Assembly (NCBI GenBank): GCA_019454765.1
Contig: JACFNR010000006.1
Coordinates: 49,911 to 98,703 of the forward strand
Direction: 5' to 3'
Origin: Trueperaceae bacterium
Lineage (GTDB): Bacteria; Deinococcota; Deinococci; Deinococcales; Trueperaceae
Length of the DNA stretch: 48,793 nucleotides
The first letter of the stretch is position 1. Every line of letters starts with the position of its first letter. The position numbers and the translations under genes are program-made. The notes beneath the pieces were generated by a model. It had not been told where the DNA came from. It ran no database searches and saw only the letters and a program-made list of their open reading frames with translations. Positions 33,299-39,531 of the stretch are shown piece after piece.

Positions 33299-34309
33299 CC
33301 GTGCTGGTAGCGCGCCGGAGCGCAGCCACGCGGTGGTCACGTCGACGAACTGCTGCGGGCACTCCTCCTGCGGCAGGTCGCCGCACTCCTGAAGCTGCAC
33401 CAGCGTCGCGTGCGGGAGCTCCGCGGCCAGCCGCTCCGATTCCGCGAGCGGGACGCTGCCGGGCGCGGCGCCGGCGAGGACCAACGTGGGCGTCGTGACG
33501 TCCGCGACCCTGCCGGCCAGGCTCGCCGGCGCCCCCACGCGCGAGACCTGCCACAGCGCCTCGTCCCAGCCGTCCACCGTGGTGCCGACGGCGCGCGCGG
33601 CGCGCTGCGCGGGCGTGATGGCCGTCGGGTCGAACCAGGCGCCCTCGTACATCTGCGTGCCAGGTGGGCCCGCGACCTGGCGCATGAGCGCGGGGCCGAT
33701 CCGGCGCATCTGCGGCGTGGCGAGCAGCCAGCCGGGCGCGCCCCGCCCCTGGCCGAGGAGGTAGGCGGGGGTGCCAACGAGCACGAGGCCGGACACCAGC
33801 TCGGGGTGCCTCGACGCCAGTTCCAGCGCCAGCACGCCGCCCGAGTTGACCCCCACCACCACGACCCGACCCGGGGGCAGGCGCTCGAGCAGCGCCACCG
33901 TCTGGGCGACCTGCGCGTCCTGCGAGTACGGGTTGGTCCCCGGCGCGAAGTCCGCCGGCAGGGGCCTCCCGGCGAGGCCGAAGCCGGGTCGGTCGAAGGC
34001 CATCACGGCGCCGAGCTGCGCAAGTCCGGCGGTGACGGCGTCGAACGAGAACGCGTTCGAGGCGTAGCCGTGCAGTAGCACGAACGTGAGGGGCGCCTCG
34101 CCGGCCCCGGCGTACGGGGTGTCGAGGGTGTAGAGGTCGACGCCCTCGGCCCGCACGAGCCGTCCGTTCGGCCGGGCGGCGCGCGCCACGGCGGCGGGGA
34201 GCGGGACGGTGTCCGGGGGCGGGGAGATGGGCACCACGAGCGGCACCACCACGACGCTCACCACGAGCAGCAGGATGATGGCGAGCGAGACCTTGATGCG
34301 GAACGGCAT
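33296..34309 (-). CDS. membrane-anchored alpha/beta hydrolase lacking its triad
   Basis: A 337-residue protein with one N-terminal membrane segment (about residues 7-28) and an alpha/beta hydrolase domain, probably extracytoplasmic. The fold landmarks are clear: FVLLHGYASNAFSFD, AFDRPGFGLAGRP, VVVGVNSGGVLALELASRHPE and LVLAGAAPGSVP. All three catalytic positions are altered. The nucleophile elbow GxSxG reads G153-V-N155-S-G157, so Asn occupies the nucleophile position. The acid position is Pro283 (GAAPG instead of GxxD), and the His position is Asp311 in ECGDLPQEE where ECGHLP is usual. Ser156 is one residue off register. A non-catalytic role is inferred. The ATG at 34309 follows a TAGAGT box by 7 nt. 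Confidence 0.85.
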   Translation of the reverse strand: MPFRIKVSLAIILLLVVSVVVVPLVVPISPPPDTVPLPAAVARAARPNGRLVRAEGVDLYTLDTPYAGAGEAPLTFVLLHGYASNAFSFDAVTAGLAQLGAVMAFDRPGFGLAGRPLPADFAPGTNPYSQDAQVAQTVALLERLPPGRVVVVGVNSGGVLALELASRHPELVSGLVLVGTPAYLLGQGRGAPGWLLATPQMRRIGPALMRQVAGPPGTQMYEGAWFDPTAITPAQRAARAVGTTVDGWDEALWQVSRVGAPASLAGRVADVTTPTLVLAGAAPGSVPLAESERLAAELPHATLVQLQECGDLPQEECPQQFVDVTTAWLRSGALPAR

Positions 34310-34316
34310 GGCACCC

Positions 34317-34322
34317 ACTCTA
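34317..34322 (-). promoter_or_regulatory. -10 box TAGAGT, leaderless
   Basis: TAGAGT on the minus strand ends 7 nt before the ATG at 34309; a GTG at 34318 falls inside the box and is rejected as start. Confidence 0.55.
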
Positions 34323-34369
34323 CGCGGGTGCCGCGGCCGGGGCGGGCCGGCGCGCTGCCGCCGACGCGC

Positions 34370-35188
34370 TCAGCTGTCGGACCAGTCCGGGGCGCGCTTC
34401 TCGAGGAAGGCGCTCGTGCCCTCCCGCATGTCGGCAGTGGTGGCGACGAGTCCGAACAGGTCGGCCTCTATCTCGAGACCCTGTTCGAGGGTGACGTCCA
34501 GGCCGCGCACGACGGCCTCCTTGGCGAGCCCCAGGGCGATGGGGGCGTTCCTCGCCGCCTGACGCGCGAGCTCGAGCGCGGCGGCGAGGGCGTCGTCCGC
34601 CACGCGGTTGACGAGCCCCAGCTGCAGGGCCTCCTCCGCCGACACGTGGCGACCCGTGAGGATGAGGTCGAGCGCCCTGCCGAGGCCGATGAGGCGAGGG
34701 AGGCGCTGCGTGCCGCCGAAGCCCGGGATGAGGCCGAGCCCGACCTCGGGCAGCCCCAAGCGCGCGCCTGGCGCCGCCACCCGTAGGTCGGCCGCCAGCG
34801 CCAGCTCGAGCCCGCCGCCGAGCGCGAACCCGTTGATGGCGGCGACGGTCGGGAAGGGGAGCGCGGCGAGGGAGTCGGTGACGTCCTGGCCGCTAAGCGA
34901 GGTGTCGCGGCCGGCGAAGGCGTCGCCGAGGTCGCGCAGCGCGCCGATGTCGGCGCCGGCGACGAAGGCGCGACCGGCTCCCGTGATGACGAGGGCGCGC
35001 ACGGCGCCGTCGGAGCCCGCCAGGTCGAAGGCCGTTCCTAGCTCGACGAGCACCTCTTGATTCAGGGCGTTCAGGGCGGCCTGGCGGTCAACCGTCACGA
35101 CGGCGACCTCGCCGTCGAGCGCGTAGCGGATGTGCTCGAACGCGAACTCCTCGTTGTCTTCGGGCGTTGCGTGGCGGTCGTCACTCAT
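34370..35188 (-). CDS. enoyl-CoA hydratase/isomerase
   Basis: A 272-residue crotonase-fold enzyme hydrating 2-enoyl-CoA in beta-oxidation or its reverse. The oxyanion-hole segments are AFVAGADIGALRDLG and ALGGGLELALAADLRVA; the catalytic glutamates are expected in GGGLELAL and GLPEVGLGLIPGFGG. The 27-residue N-terminus before YALDGEVAVVTVDR is longer than in many relatives (MSDDRHATPEDNEEFAFEHI). The ATG at 35188 has an AGTAGGGA SD-like sequence. It follows the hydroxyacyl-CoA dehydrogenase by 41 nt on the same strand and is probably the last gene of a three-gene operon. Confidence 0.92.
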   Translation of the reverse strand: MSDDRHATPEDNEEFAFEHIRYALDGEVAVVTVDRQAALNALNQEVLVELGTAFDLAGSDGAVRALVITGAGRAFVAGADIGALRDLGDAFAGRDTSLSGQDVTDSLAALPFPTVAAINGFALGGGLELALAADLRVAAPGARLGLPEVGLGLIPGFGGTQRLPRLIGLGRALDLILTGRHVSAEEALQLGLVNRVADDALAAALELARQAARNAPIALGLAKEAVVRGLDVTLEQGLEIEADLFGLVATTADMREGTSAFLEKRAPDWSDS

Positions 35189-35229
35189 GTTCCCTACTCC
35201 TGTCAGCTGGGCGCGGCCGGGGCGCGCGC

Positions 35230-36069
35230 TCAGTAGTTGTAGAAACCTTCGCCGCTCTTGCGGCCGAGGCGGCCGGCCCTCACGAGCTGCCGCAGGACGG
35301 GCGCGACGCGGAACTTGGGGTCGCCGAACTCGCTGAGGAGCGATTCCGTGGCGGCGAGGCAGACGTCGAGCCCGACCAGGTCGGCGAGCGCGAGCGGTCC
35401 GATGGGCATGTTGGCGCCCAGCTTCATGGCCTTGTCGATGTCCTCGGCGCTGGCGACCCCCTCCGCGAGGGCGTGGGCGGCGTCGTTGATGTAGGGGACG
35501 AGCAGCCGGTTGACGATGAAGCCGGGCTTGTCCTCGCACACGATGGGCGTCTTGCCTATGCCCTCGGCGAAGGCGCGGGCCTGCTCCACCGTCTCCTCCC
35601 GCGACCTGAGGCCGCGCACGACCTCCACCAGCGCCATCATGGGAACCGGGTTGAAGAAGTGCATGCCGCAGAAACGTTCCGGCCGACCGCTGAACTCGGC
35701 GATGGCCGTGACGGAGAGGCTCGAGGTGTTGGTGGCGAGGAGGGCGCCGTCGGAGGTGACGGCCGCGAGCTGGCCCCACACCTCGCGCTTGACCTCGAGC
35801 GACTCGAACACCGCCTCGATGACCACCCCGGCGCTCTCGAGCCCGCTGATCCCGTGCCGGAACTCGACGCGCGTGACCGTCTCGACAGCGGCGTCCTCGC
35901 CTATCGACTCCTTCTTGACCATGCGCGCGAGGCTGCTCCTGATGGCGGCGTCGGCGCGCTGGAGCGCCTCGTGGCTCGTGTCGAGGAGCACGACGTCGTG
36001 GCCGGCCAGCGCGCACGTCTGCGCGATGCCCGAACCCATGGTGCCGGCCCCGATGACGGCAACGTTCAT
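35230..36069 (-). CDS. 3-hydroxybutyryl-CoA dehydrogenase
   Basis: A 279-residue NAD(P)-dependent 3-hydroxyacyl-CoA dehydrogenase of the Hbd/PaaH type. The N-terminal Rossmann motif is VAVIGAGTMGSGIAQTCALAG. The catalytic His is in GMHFFNPVPMMALVEVV (about residue 138) with Glu just after; NTSSLSVTAIAEF and DKPGFIVNRLLVPYINDA also fit. The length and the final GEGFYNY are typical of single-domain enzymes. The ATG overlaps the phosphorylase stop as ATGA, so translation is probably coupled. Oxidation or reduction direction depends on the pathway used. Confidence 0.95.
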   Translation of the reverse strand: MNVAVIGAGTMGSGIAQTCALAGHDVVLLDTSHEALQRADAAIRSSLARMVKKESIGEDAAVETVTRVEFRHGISGLESAGVVIEAVFESLEVKREVWGQLAAVTSDGALLATNTSSLSVTAIAEFSGRPERFCGMHFFNPVPMMALVEVVRGLRSREETVEQARAFAEGIGKTPIVCEDKPGFIVNRLLVPYINDAAHALAEGVASAEDIDKAMKLGANMPIGPLALADLVGLDVCLAATESLLSEFGDPKFRVAPVLRQLVRAGRLGRKSGEGFYNY

Positions 36070-36809
36070 GCGCGGCTCCCTTCGCCTCGCGCCTTGGCGG
36101 CGGCGAGGTCGGTGGTGGCGTCGAGCGACGCCCTGATCATGTCCAAGATGGCGGCGTCCAACACCTCGGGAGCCACGAAGGTGGCGTCCCCGATGCGGTT
36201 GCTGGCCACCAGCATGCAGCCGGTGCTGACGCCACGCAGCTTGCCGAGCAGGAAGAGCGCCGAGGCCTCCATCTCGAGCGCCAGCACGCCCTTGGCGGCG
36301 AGGGCGGGCACGGAGCCGGGCGAGGTGGCGTAGAAGGCGTCCTCAGTCTGGATGAGCCCCACGTGCGTGGCGGGGCGTAGGCGCCTGGCGGCGGCGGCCA
36401 GCGCCGCCGTCACCTCGAAGTCGGGCACGGCGCTGTACGGGTCTGCGCCGAGGTACTGACGCGTGGTGCCGTCGTTGGCGACGCTGCCGCTTGCGACGAT
36501 CAGGTCGCCCGGCTCGATGGCCGCGTCGACCACCCCGCTCGTGCCGATGCGCACGAGCGTCTTCGCGCCGAGGCGCACGAGTTCCTCCACGACGATGGCC
36601 AGGCTGGGACAACCCATGCCGGTGGCCTGCACGCTCACGCGGGTGCCGCGGTAGGTGCCCGTGTAGCCGTAGAGGTGGCGGTAGGAGTTGTAACGCTCGG
36701 CCCCCTCGAGGAAGGTGTCGGCCACCAACGTGGCGCGGTCTGGATCGCCGGGTAGGAGGACGATGGGGGCGATGGCGCCCTCTGGCGCGCGCACGTGGAG
36801 CTGTGTCAT
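36066..36809 (-). CDS. nucleoside phosphorylase (PNP/UDP family)
   Basis: A 247-residue phosphorylase splitting nucleosides with phosphate to base and ribose 1-phosphate. VLLPGDPDRATLVADTFLEG (about residue 16), YRHLYGYTGTYRGTRVSV, GTGMG-type segment QATGMGCPSLAIVVEELV and TLVRIGTSGVVD are shared by PNP and uridine phosphorylases. VLALEMEASALFLLG holds the M-E-x-E/A-like ribose site. Purine versus uridine use cannot be settled; SVANDGTTRQYLGADPYSAV favours the DeoD/UDP hexameric group. The ATG at 36809 follows a TATCCT box by 7 nt. It heads an operon with two beta-oxidation genes. Confidence 0.9.
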   Translation of the reverse strand: MTQLHVRAPEGAIAPIVLLPGDPDRATLVADTFLEGAERYNSYRHLYGYTGTYRGTRVSVQATGMGCPSLAIVVEELVRLGAKTLVRIGTSGVVDAAIEPGDLIVASGSVANDGTTRQYLGADPYSAVPDFEVTAALAAAARRLRPATHVGLIQTEDAFYATSPGSVPALAAKGVLALEMEASALFLLGKLRGVSTGCMLVASNRIGDATFVAPEVLDAAILDMIRASLDATTDLAAAKARGEGSRA

Positions 36810-36816
36810 CGGCGCC

Positions 36817-36822
36817 AGGATA
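36817..36822 (-). promoter_or_regulatory. -10 box TATCCT, leaderless
   Basis: TATCCT on the minus strand ends 7 nt before the nucleoside phosphorylase ATG at 36809. It and TAGAGT at 36872 are back to back. Confidence 0.55.
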
Positions 36823-36871
36823 CCAAGCGGGGCGTATGAACCGCCGCACGCCGCCCACCGCGCCCGGGTGC

Positions 36872-36877
36872 TAGAGT
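36872..36877 (+). promoter_or_regulatory. -10 box TAGAGT, leaderless
   Basis: TAGAGT ends 7 nt before the first Roadblock ATG at 36885. Confidence 0.55.
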
Positions 36878-36884
36878 GCCGCCG

Positions 36885-37277
36885 ATGACCGACCTCGAGG
36901 ACATCCTCGCGAGCCTGTGGGCACAACTGCCCGGGTGCAAGGTGGTGGCCGTGGCCGGCATGGACGGCCTCCTGGTCGAACGCCACCCGAGCGACGCTCA
37001 GGCGGCGGAACTCGGTTCCGCGCCCGACGAGGCGGCGCTCGAGCACGTCGCGGCCGACCTCACCACGGTCCTTACCCTGGTGGGCGGCGAGATGAGCCGG
37101 CAGCTCGGGGCGGCCGTGGACGAGCTCGTCGCGCTCGGCGCCAGCGGGGGTTACCTCGCGCGGCGCATAGACCCGGAACTCTTCCTGTTCGTGATCGTGG
37201 GCGCGTCCGCCGACCTCGGCTCCGTGAGACGCGAGGCGGCCGACGTGTGCGGCCGCCTGGCGGGCGCCTTCGCGTGA
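36885..37277 (+). CDS. Roadblock/LC7 domain protein 1
   Basis: A 130-residue single-domain Roadblock/LC7 protein. MTDLEDILASLWAQLPGCK, VVAVAGMDGLLVERHP, ALEHVAADLTTVLTLVGGEM, ELVALGASGGYLARRIDPEL and FLFVIVGASADLGSVRREAA trace the expected helix-strand-strand-helix-strand-strand-strand-helix order. Roadblock proteins of bacteria (MglB type) are often GAPs or regulators of small GTPases such as MglA, but none is encoded here. It is followed by a second Roadblock gene that overlaps it by GTGA, so the two probably make a heteromeric pair. The ATG at 36885 is supported by the TAGAGT box. Confidence 0.78.
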   Translation: MTDLEDILASLWAQLPGCKVVAVAGMDGLLVERHPSDAQAAELGSAPDEAALEHVAADLTTVLTLVGGEMSRQLGAAVDELVALGASGGYLARRIDPELFLFVIVGASADLGSVRREAADVCGRLAGAFA

Positions 37278-37672
37278 CGGCGCAACCGGACCCGGTGCAG
37301 GAGCTGCTCGACGAGCTCCTGGCCGTGCGCGGCGCCACCGTGGCCGCCCTGGTCGACGGTGCGGGGGACCTGCTCGCCAGCCGCGCCCACGACGATGACG
37401 CCCTGGAACGCGCCTCCGCCCTGTTGACGAGCGCGCTGGCCGCCGCCACGGCGCTGGGCGGACTCCTGCCGGACGACGGCGGTGGGCCGCGGCCCAAGCA
37501 GGTGATGGTGAACCTCGACACGGGGCCCCTGCTCTTCGTCCCGCTAAGTGGCAGCGACCGGGTGGTCGTCGTGGCGGTGCGCGACGACGCGGACCTGGGC
37601 AGGGCGCGCCTGGCGGTCAAGGGTCGCCTGCGGCGGTTCGAGGAACTGACGGCGGGCGCCGCGCGCGCCTGA
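37274..37672 (+). CDS. Roadblock/LC7 domain protein 2
   Basis: A 132-residue protein whose GTG at 37274 overlaps the previous stop as GTGA. DPVQELLDELLAVRGATVAA, LVDGAGDLLASRAH, ERASALLTSALAAATALGGLL, QVMVNLDTGPLLFVPLSGSD and VVVVAVRDDADLGRARLAV follow the Roadblock order. It is more divergent than its partner. Coupled translation and unequal sequence suggest a stoichiometric heterodimer, an inference. A weak inverted repeat (cgccc-gct-gggcg, 37681-37693) follows it. Confidence 0.7.
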   Translation: MTAQPDPVQELLDELLAVRGATVAALVDGAGDLLASRAHDDDALERASALLTSALAAATALGGLLPDDGGGPRPKQVMVNLDTGPLLFVPLSGSDRVVVVAVRDDADLGRARLAVKGRLRRFEELTAGAARA

Positions 37673-37712
37673 GCGGCGTTCGCCCGCTGGGCGTCGCCCC
37701 GCGCTCGGCGGG

Positions 37713-37718
37713 TAGCCT
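37713..37718 (+). promoter_or_regulatory. -10 box TAGCCT, leaderless
   Basis: TAGCCT ends 5 nt before the DUF3467 ATG at 37724. Confidence 0.45.
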
Positions 37719-37723
37719 GGGGC

Positions 37724-38026
37724 ATGAACCCACTCAAGTTCGAGATCGACAAGGAGACGGCGCGGGGCCGGCCCACGAACGGTGCCGTCATCGCGCACAC
37801 GCCCGACGAGTTCCTGCTCGACTTCGTGTTGGTGGTGCCCGGCCAGCAGCCGGTCGTGACGTCCCGGCTCGTCACCAGCCCGCGTCACGCCAAGGCGCTG
37901 CTGCGGAGCCTCGAGGACAACTTGGCCCGCTACGAGGCGAGGTTCGGCCCCATACCCGAGCCGCCCCAACGCGACGACGCCGCGGCGCGGGCGCCCGGCG
38001 ACGACGGCGGAACCGACTCCAACTGA
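37724..38026 (+). CDS. DUF3467 domain protein
   Basis: A 100-residue protein matching the DUF3467 pattern: TNGAVIAHTPDEFLLDFVLVVPG (seen in parts from residue 18), then a conserved R-x-V-x-S-P-x-H-A-K segment (SRLVTSPRHAKALLRSLEDN, about 47) and NLARYEARFGPIPEP. The C-terminal 20 residues are acidic and disordered. The function of the family is unknown. It has its own -10 box 5 nt before the ATG. Confidence 0.75.
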   Translation: MNPLKFEIDKETARGRPTNGAVIAHTPDEFLLDFVLVVPGQQPVVTSRLVTSPRHAKALLRSLEDNLARYEARFGPIPEPPQRDDAAARAPGDDGGTDSN

Positions 38027-38081
38027 CGCGCCTGTGTCTTCCACTACCCGGCGGCGCCGGAGCCGATGATGTAGTGACGCC

Positions 38082-38714
38082 ATGCGCGAACGCGTCACCG
38101 TCTACTTCGACTACGTCTGCCCGTTCTCGTGGCGCGCCGCGGAGCTCATCGCCCTGATAGAGAAGCCACTTGGGCTGGAGGTCGCCTGGGAGCACTTCTC
38201 GCTGTTCCAGAGCGAACACGCGCGCGTCGCGGGGGAGAACGGTGGCGCCTGGCAGCTCTGGAACGAGCCGCTGGACCGCGCCGACAAGAGCGGCTGCAAG
38301 GGCCTGCTGCCGTTCCTCGCGTCACTGGCGGCCCGCAAGCAGGGGCCCGAGGCGCACGACGCCTACCGTCTGGCGTTGCAGCGCGCCAACCACCTGCGTT
38401 ACCAACCGTTCGACTTCGCGACCGTCACCGGCGTCGCGCGCCAGGTGGGCCTCGACCTGGCGCGCTTCGAGCACGAGCTGGCGAACCCGGAGGGCCGCAC
38501 CGCACTGGCCGTGGAGCACATGAGAGCGGCCGCGCAGGACGTGTTCGGCACCCCCACCCTCGTGTTCCCTGGCGGGCAGACGGCCTACCTGCGGCTGCAG
38601 CAGGTCCCGAGCGGGGTGGAGGAGGCGGTGGGGCTATTCACCGACGTCAGGCGCATGCTCGAGCGCTACCCGTACCTGCAGACGGTGAGGCGGCCACGCG
38701 CCAAGGGCAACTGA
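38082..38714 (+). CDS. DsbA-family thioredoxin-fold oxidoreductase
   Basis: A 210-residue protein of the DsbA/FrnE/2-hydroxychromene-2-carboxylate isomerase group. VTVYFDYVCPFSWRAAELI (residues 5-23) gives a CPFS active-site-like motif, with a second-position Ser replacing the resolving Cys. DVFGTPTLVFPGGQTAYL (about 163) contains the cis-Pro loop. No signal peptide is present, so a cytoplasmic isomerase- or FrnE-like role is more likely than periplasmic disulfide formation. The start ATG at 38082 is at family length. The promoter is unclear; TGTAGT (38070-38075) is 6 nt upstream but lacks the usual second A. Confidence 0.8.
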   Translation: MRERVTVYFDYVCPFSWRAAELIALIEKPLGLEVAWEHFSLFQSEHARVAGENGGAWQLWNEPLDRADKSGCKGLLPFLASLAARKQGPEAHDAYRLALQRANHLRYQPFDFATVTGVARQVGLDLARFEHELANPEGRTALAVEHMRAAAQDVFGTPTLVFPGGQTAYLRLQQVPSGVEEAVGLFTDVRRMLERYPYLQTVRRPRAKGN

Positions 38715-38751
38715 GCAGCGGCTAGCGCGGCCAAGGCGCGCCGCCACAATG

Positions 38752-38757
38752 TAGACT
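38752..38757 (+). promoter_or_regulatory. -10 box TAGACT, leaderless
   Basis: TAGACT ends 6 nt before the PP2C GTG at 38764. Confidence 0.6.
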
Positions 38758-38763
38758 CGGGGT

Positions 38764-39531
38764 GTGCGGCTCGGTCACAACGTGGGCCACGGCTCGGACG
38801 TGGGTCGTGTGCGGCCATTCAACGAGGACTTCCACCGTGTCTGGAGCTTCCCGCTCGACGGCGGTGATCTCACGTTGCTGGCGGTCGCGGACGGCATGGG
38901 CGGCGCGGCGGCCGGCGAGGTCGCGAGCAAGCTCGCCACCGAGGTGCTCGACGAGTCGTTCTCCCGCTACGTCGAGGAGCTGCGGGCCCACCGGCCCGTG
39001 GTGGGGGTCGGCAGCCTCATCGACAAGGCCATGCGGCTCGCCAACCGGCGCGTGTACGCCGCGGCCATCAAGCAACCGAACCGGCGCGGAATGGGTAGCA
39101 CGCTCACGTGCGTGGCCATCCTGAAGGGGCGCGCCTACCTGGGTCACGTGGGCGATTCGCGCGCCTTCCTGGTGCGCGGCAGCAAGATCTACCAGTTGAC
39201 CAAGGACCACTCGTGGGTGGAGGAGCAGCTCGAGAAGGGCCTCCTGAACGAGGAGGAGGCCGAGAGCCACGAGTGGCGCAACCTGATCACGCGCGTGCTC
39301 GGCACGCGGCCGCAGGTGGCGCCCGACGTGATCGAGCTGGCCATCGAGCCTGGCGACGTGCTCGTGCTCTCCACCGACGGGCTGCACGGCCTGGTCAAGC
39401 CGGAGGAGATACTCGCCGAGATCAGGTCGAACTCCGACCGGCAGTTGAACGTGGAGATGCTCATCGCCCTTGCCAACGAGCGTGGCGGGCCGGATAACAT
39501 CACGACAGTCGTGTTCGGGGTGGAGCCATGA
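38764..39531 (+). CDS. PP2C-type Ser/Thr protein phosphatase
   Basis: A 255-residue soluble PPM phosphatase, the probable counter-enzyme of the kinase that follows. The metal and phosphate motifs are complete: RPFNEDFHRVW, VADGMGGAAAGEVAS, GMGSTLTCVAIL, GHVGDSRAFLVRG, LSTDGLHGLVKPEE and GGPDNITTVVFGVEP. The start GTG at 38764 follows a TAGACT box by 6 nt. Its stop overlaps the kinase ATG as ATGA (39528-39531), so the two are co-translated. Confidence 0.94.
   Translation: MRLGHNVGHGSDVGRVRPFNEDFHRVWSFPLDGGDLTLLAVADGMGGAAAGEVASKLATEVLDESFSRYVEELRAHRPVVGVGSLIDKAMRLANRRVYAAAIKQPNRRGMGSTLTCVAILKGRAYLGHVGDSRAFLVRGSKIYQLTKDHSWVEEQLEKGLLNEEEAESHEWRNLITRVLGTRPQVAPDVIELAIEPGDVLVLSTDGLHGLVKPEEILAEIRSNSDRQLNVEMLIALANERGGPDNITTVVFGVEP

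Noticed and set aside
38070-38075. TGTAGT as a leaderless -10 box for the DsbA-like gene
   Set aside because: It is 6 nt before the ATG but lacks the A at position 2 that all other boxes share, so it was not listed as a promoter.
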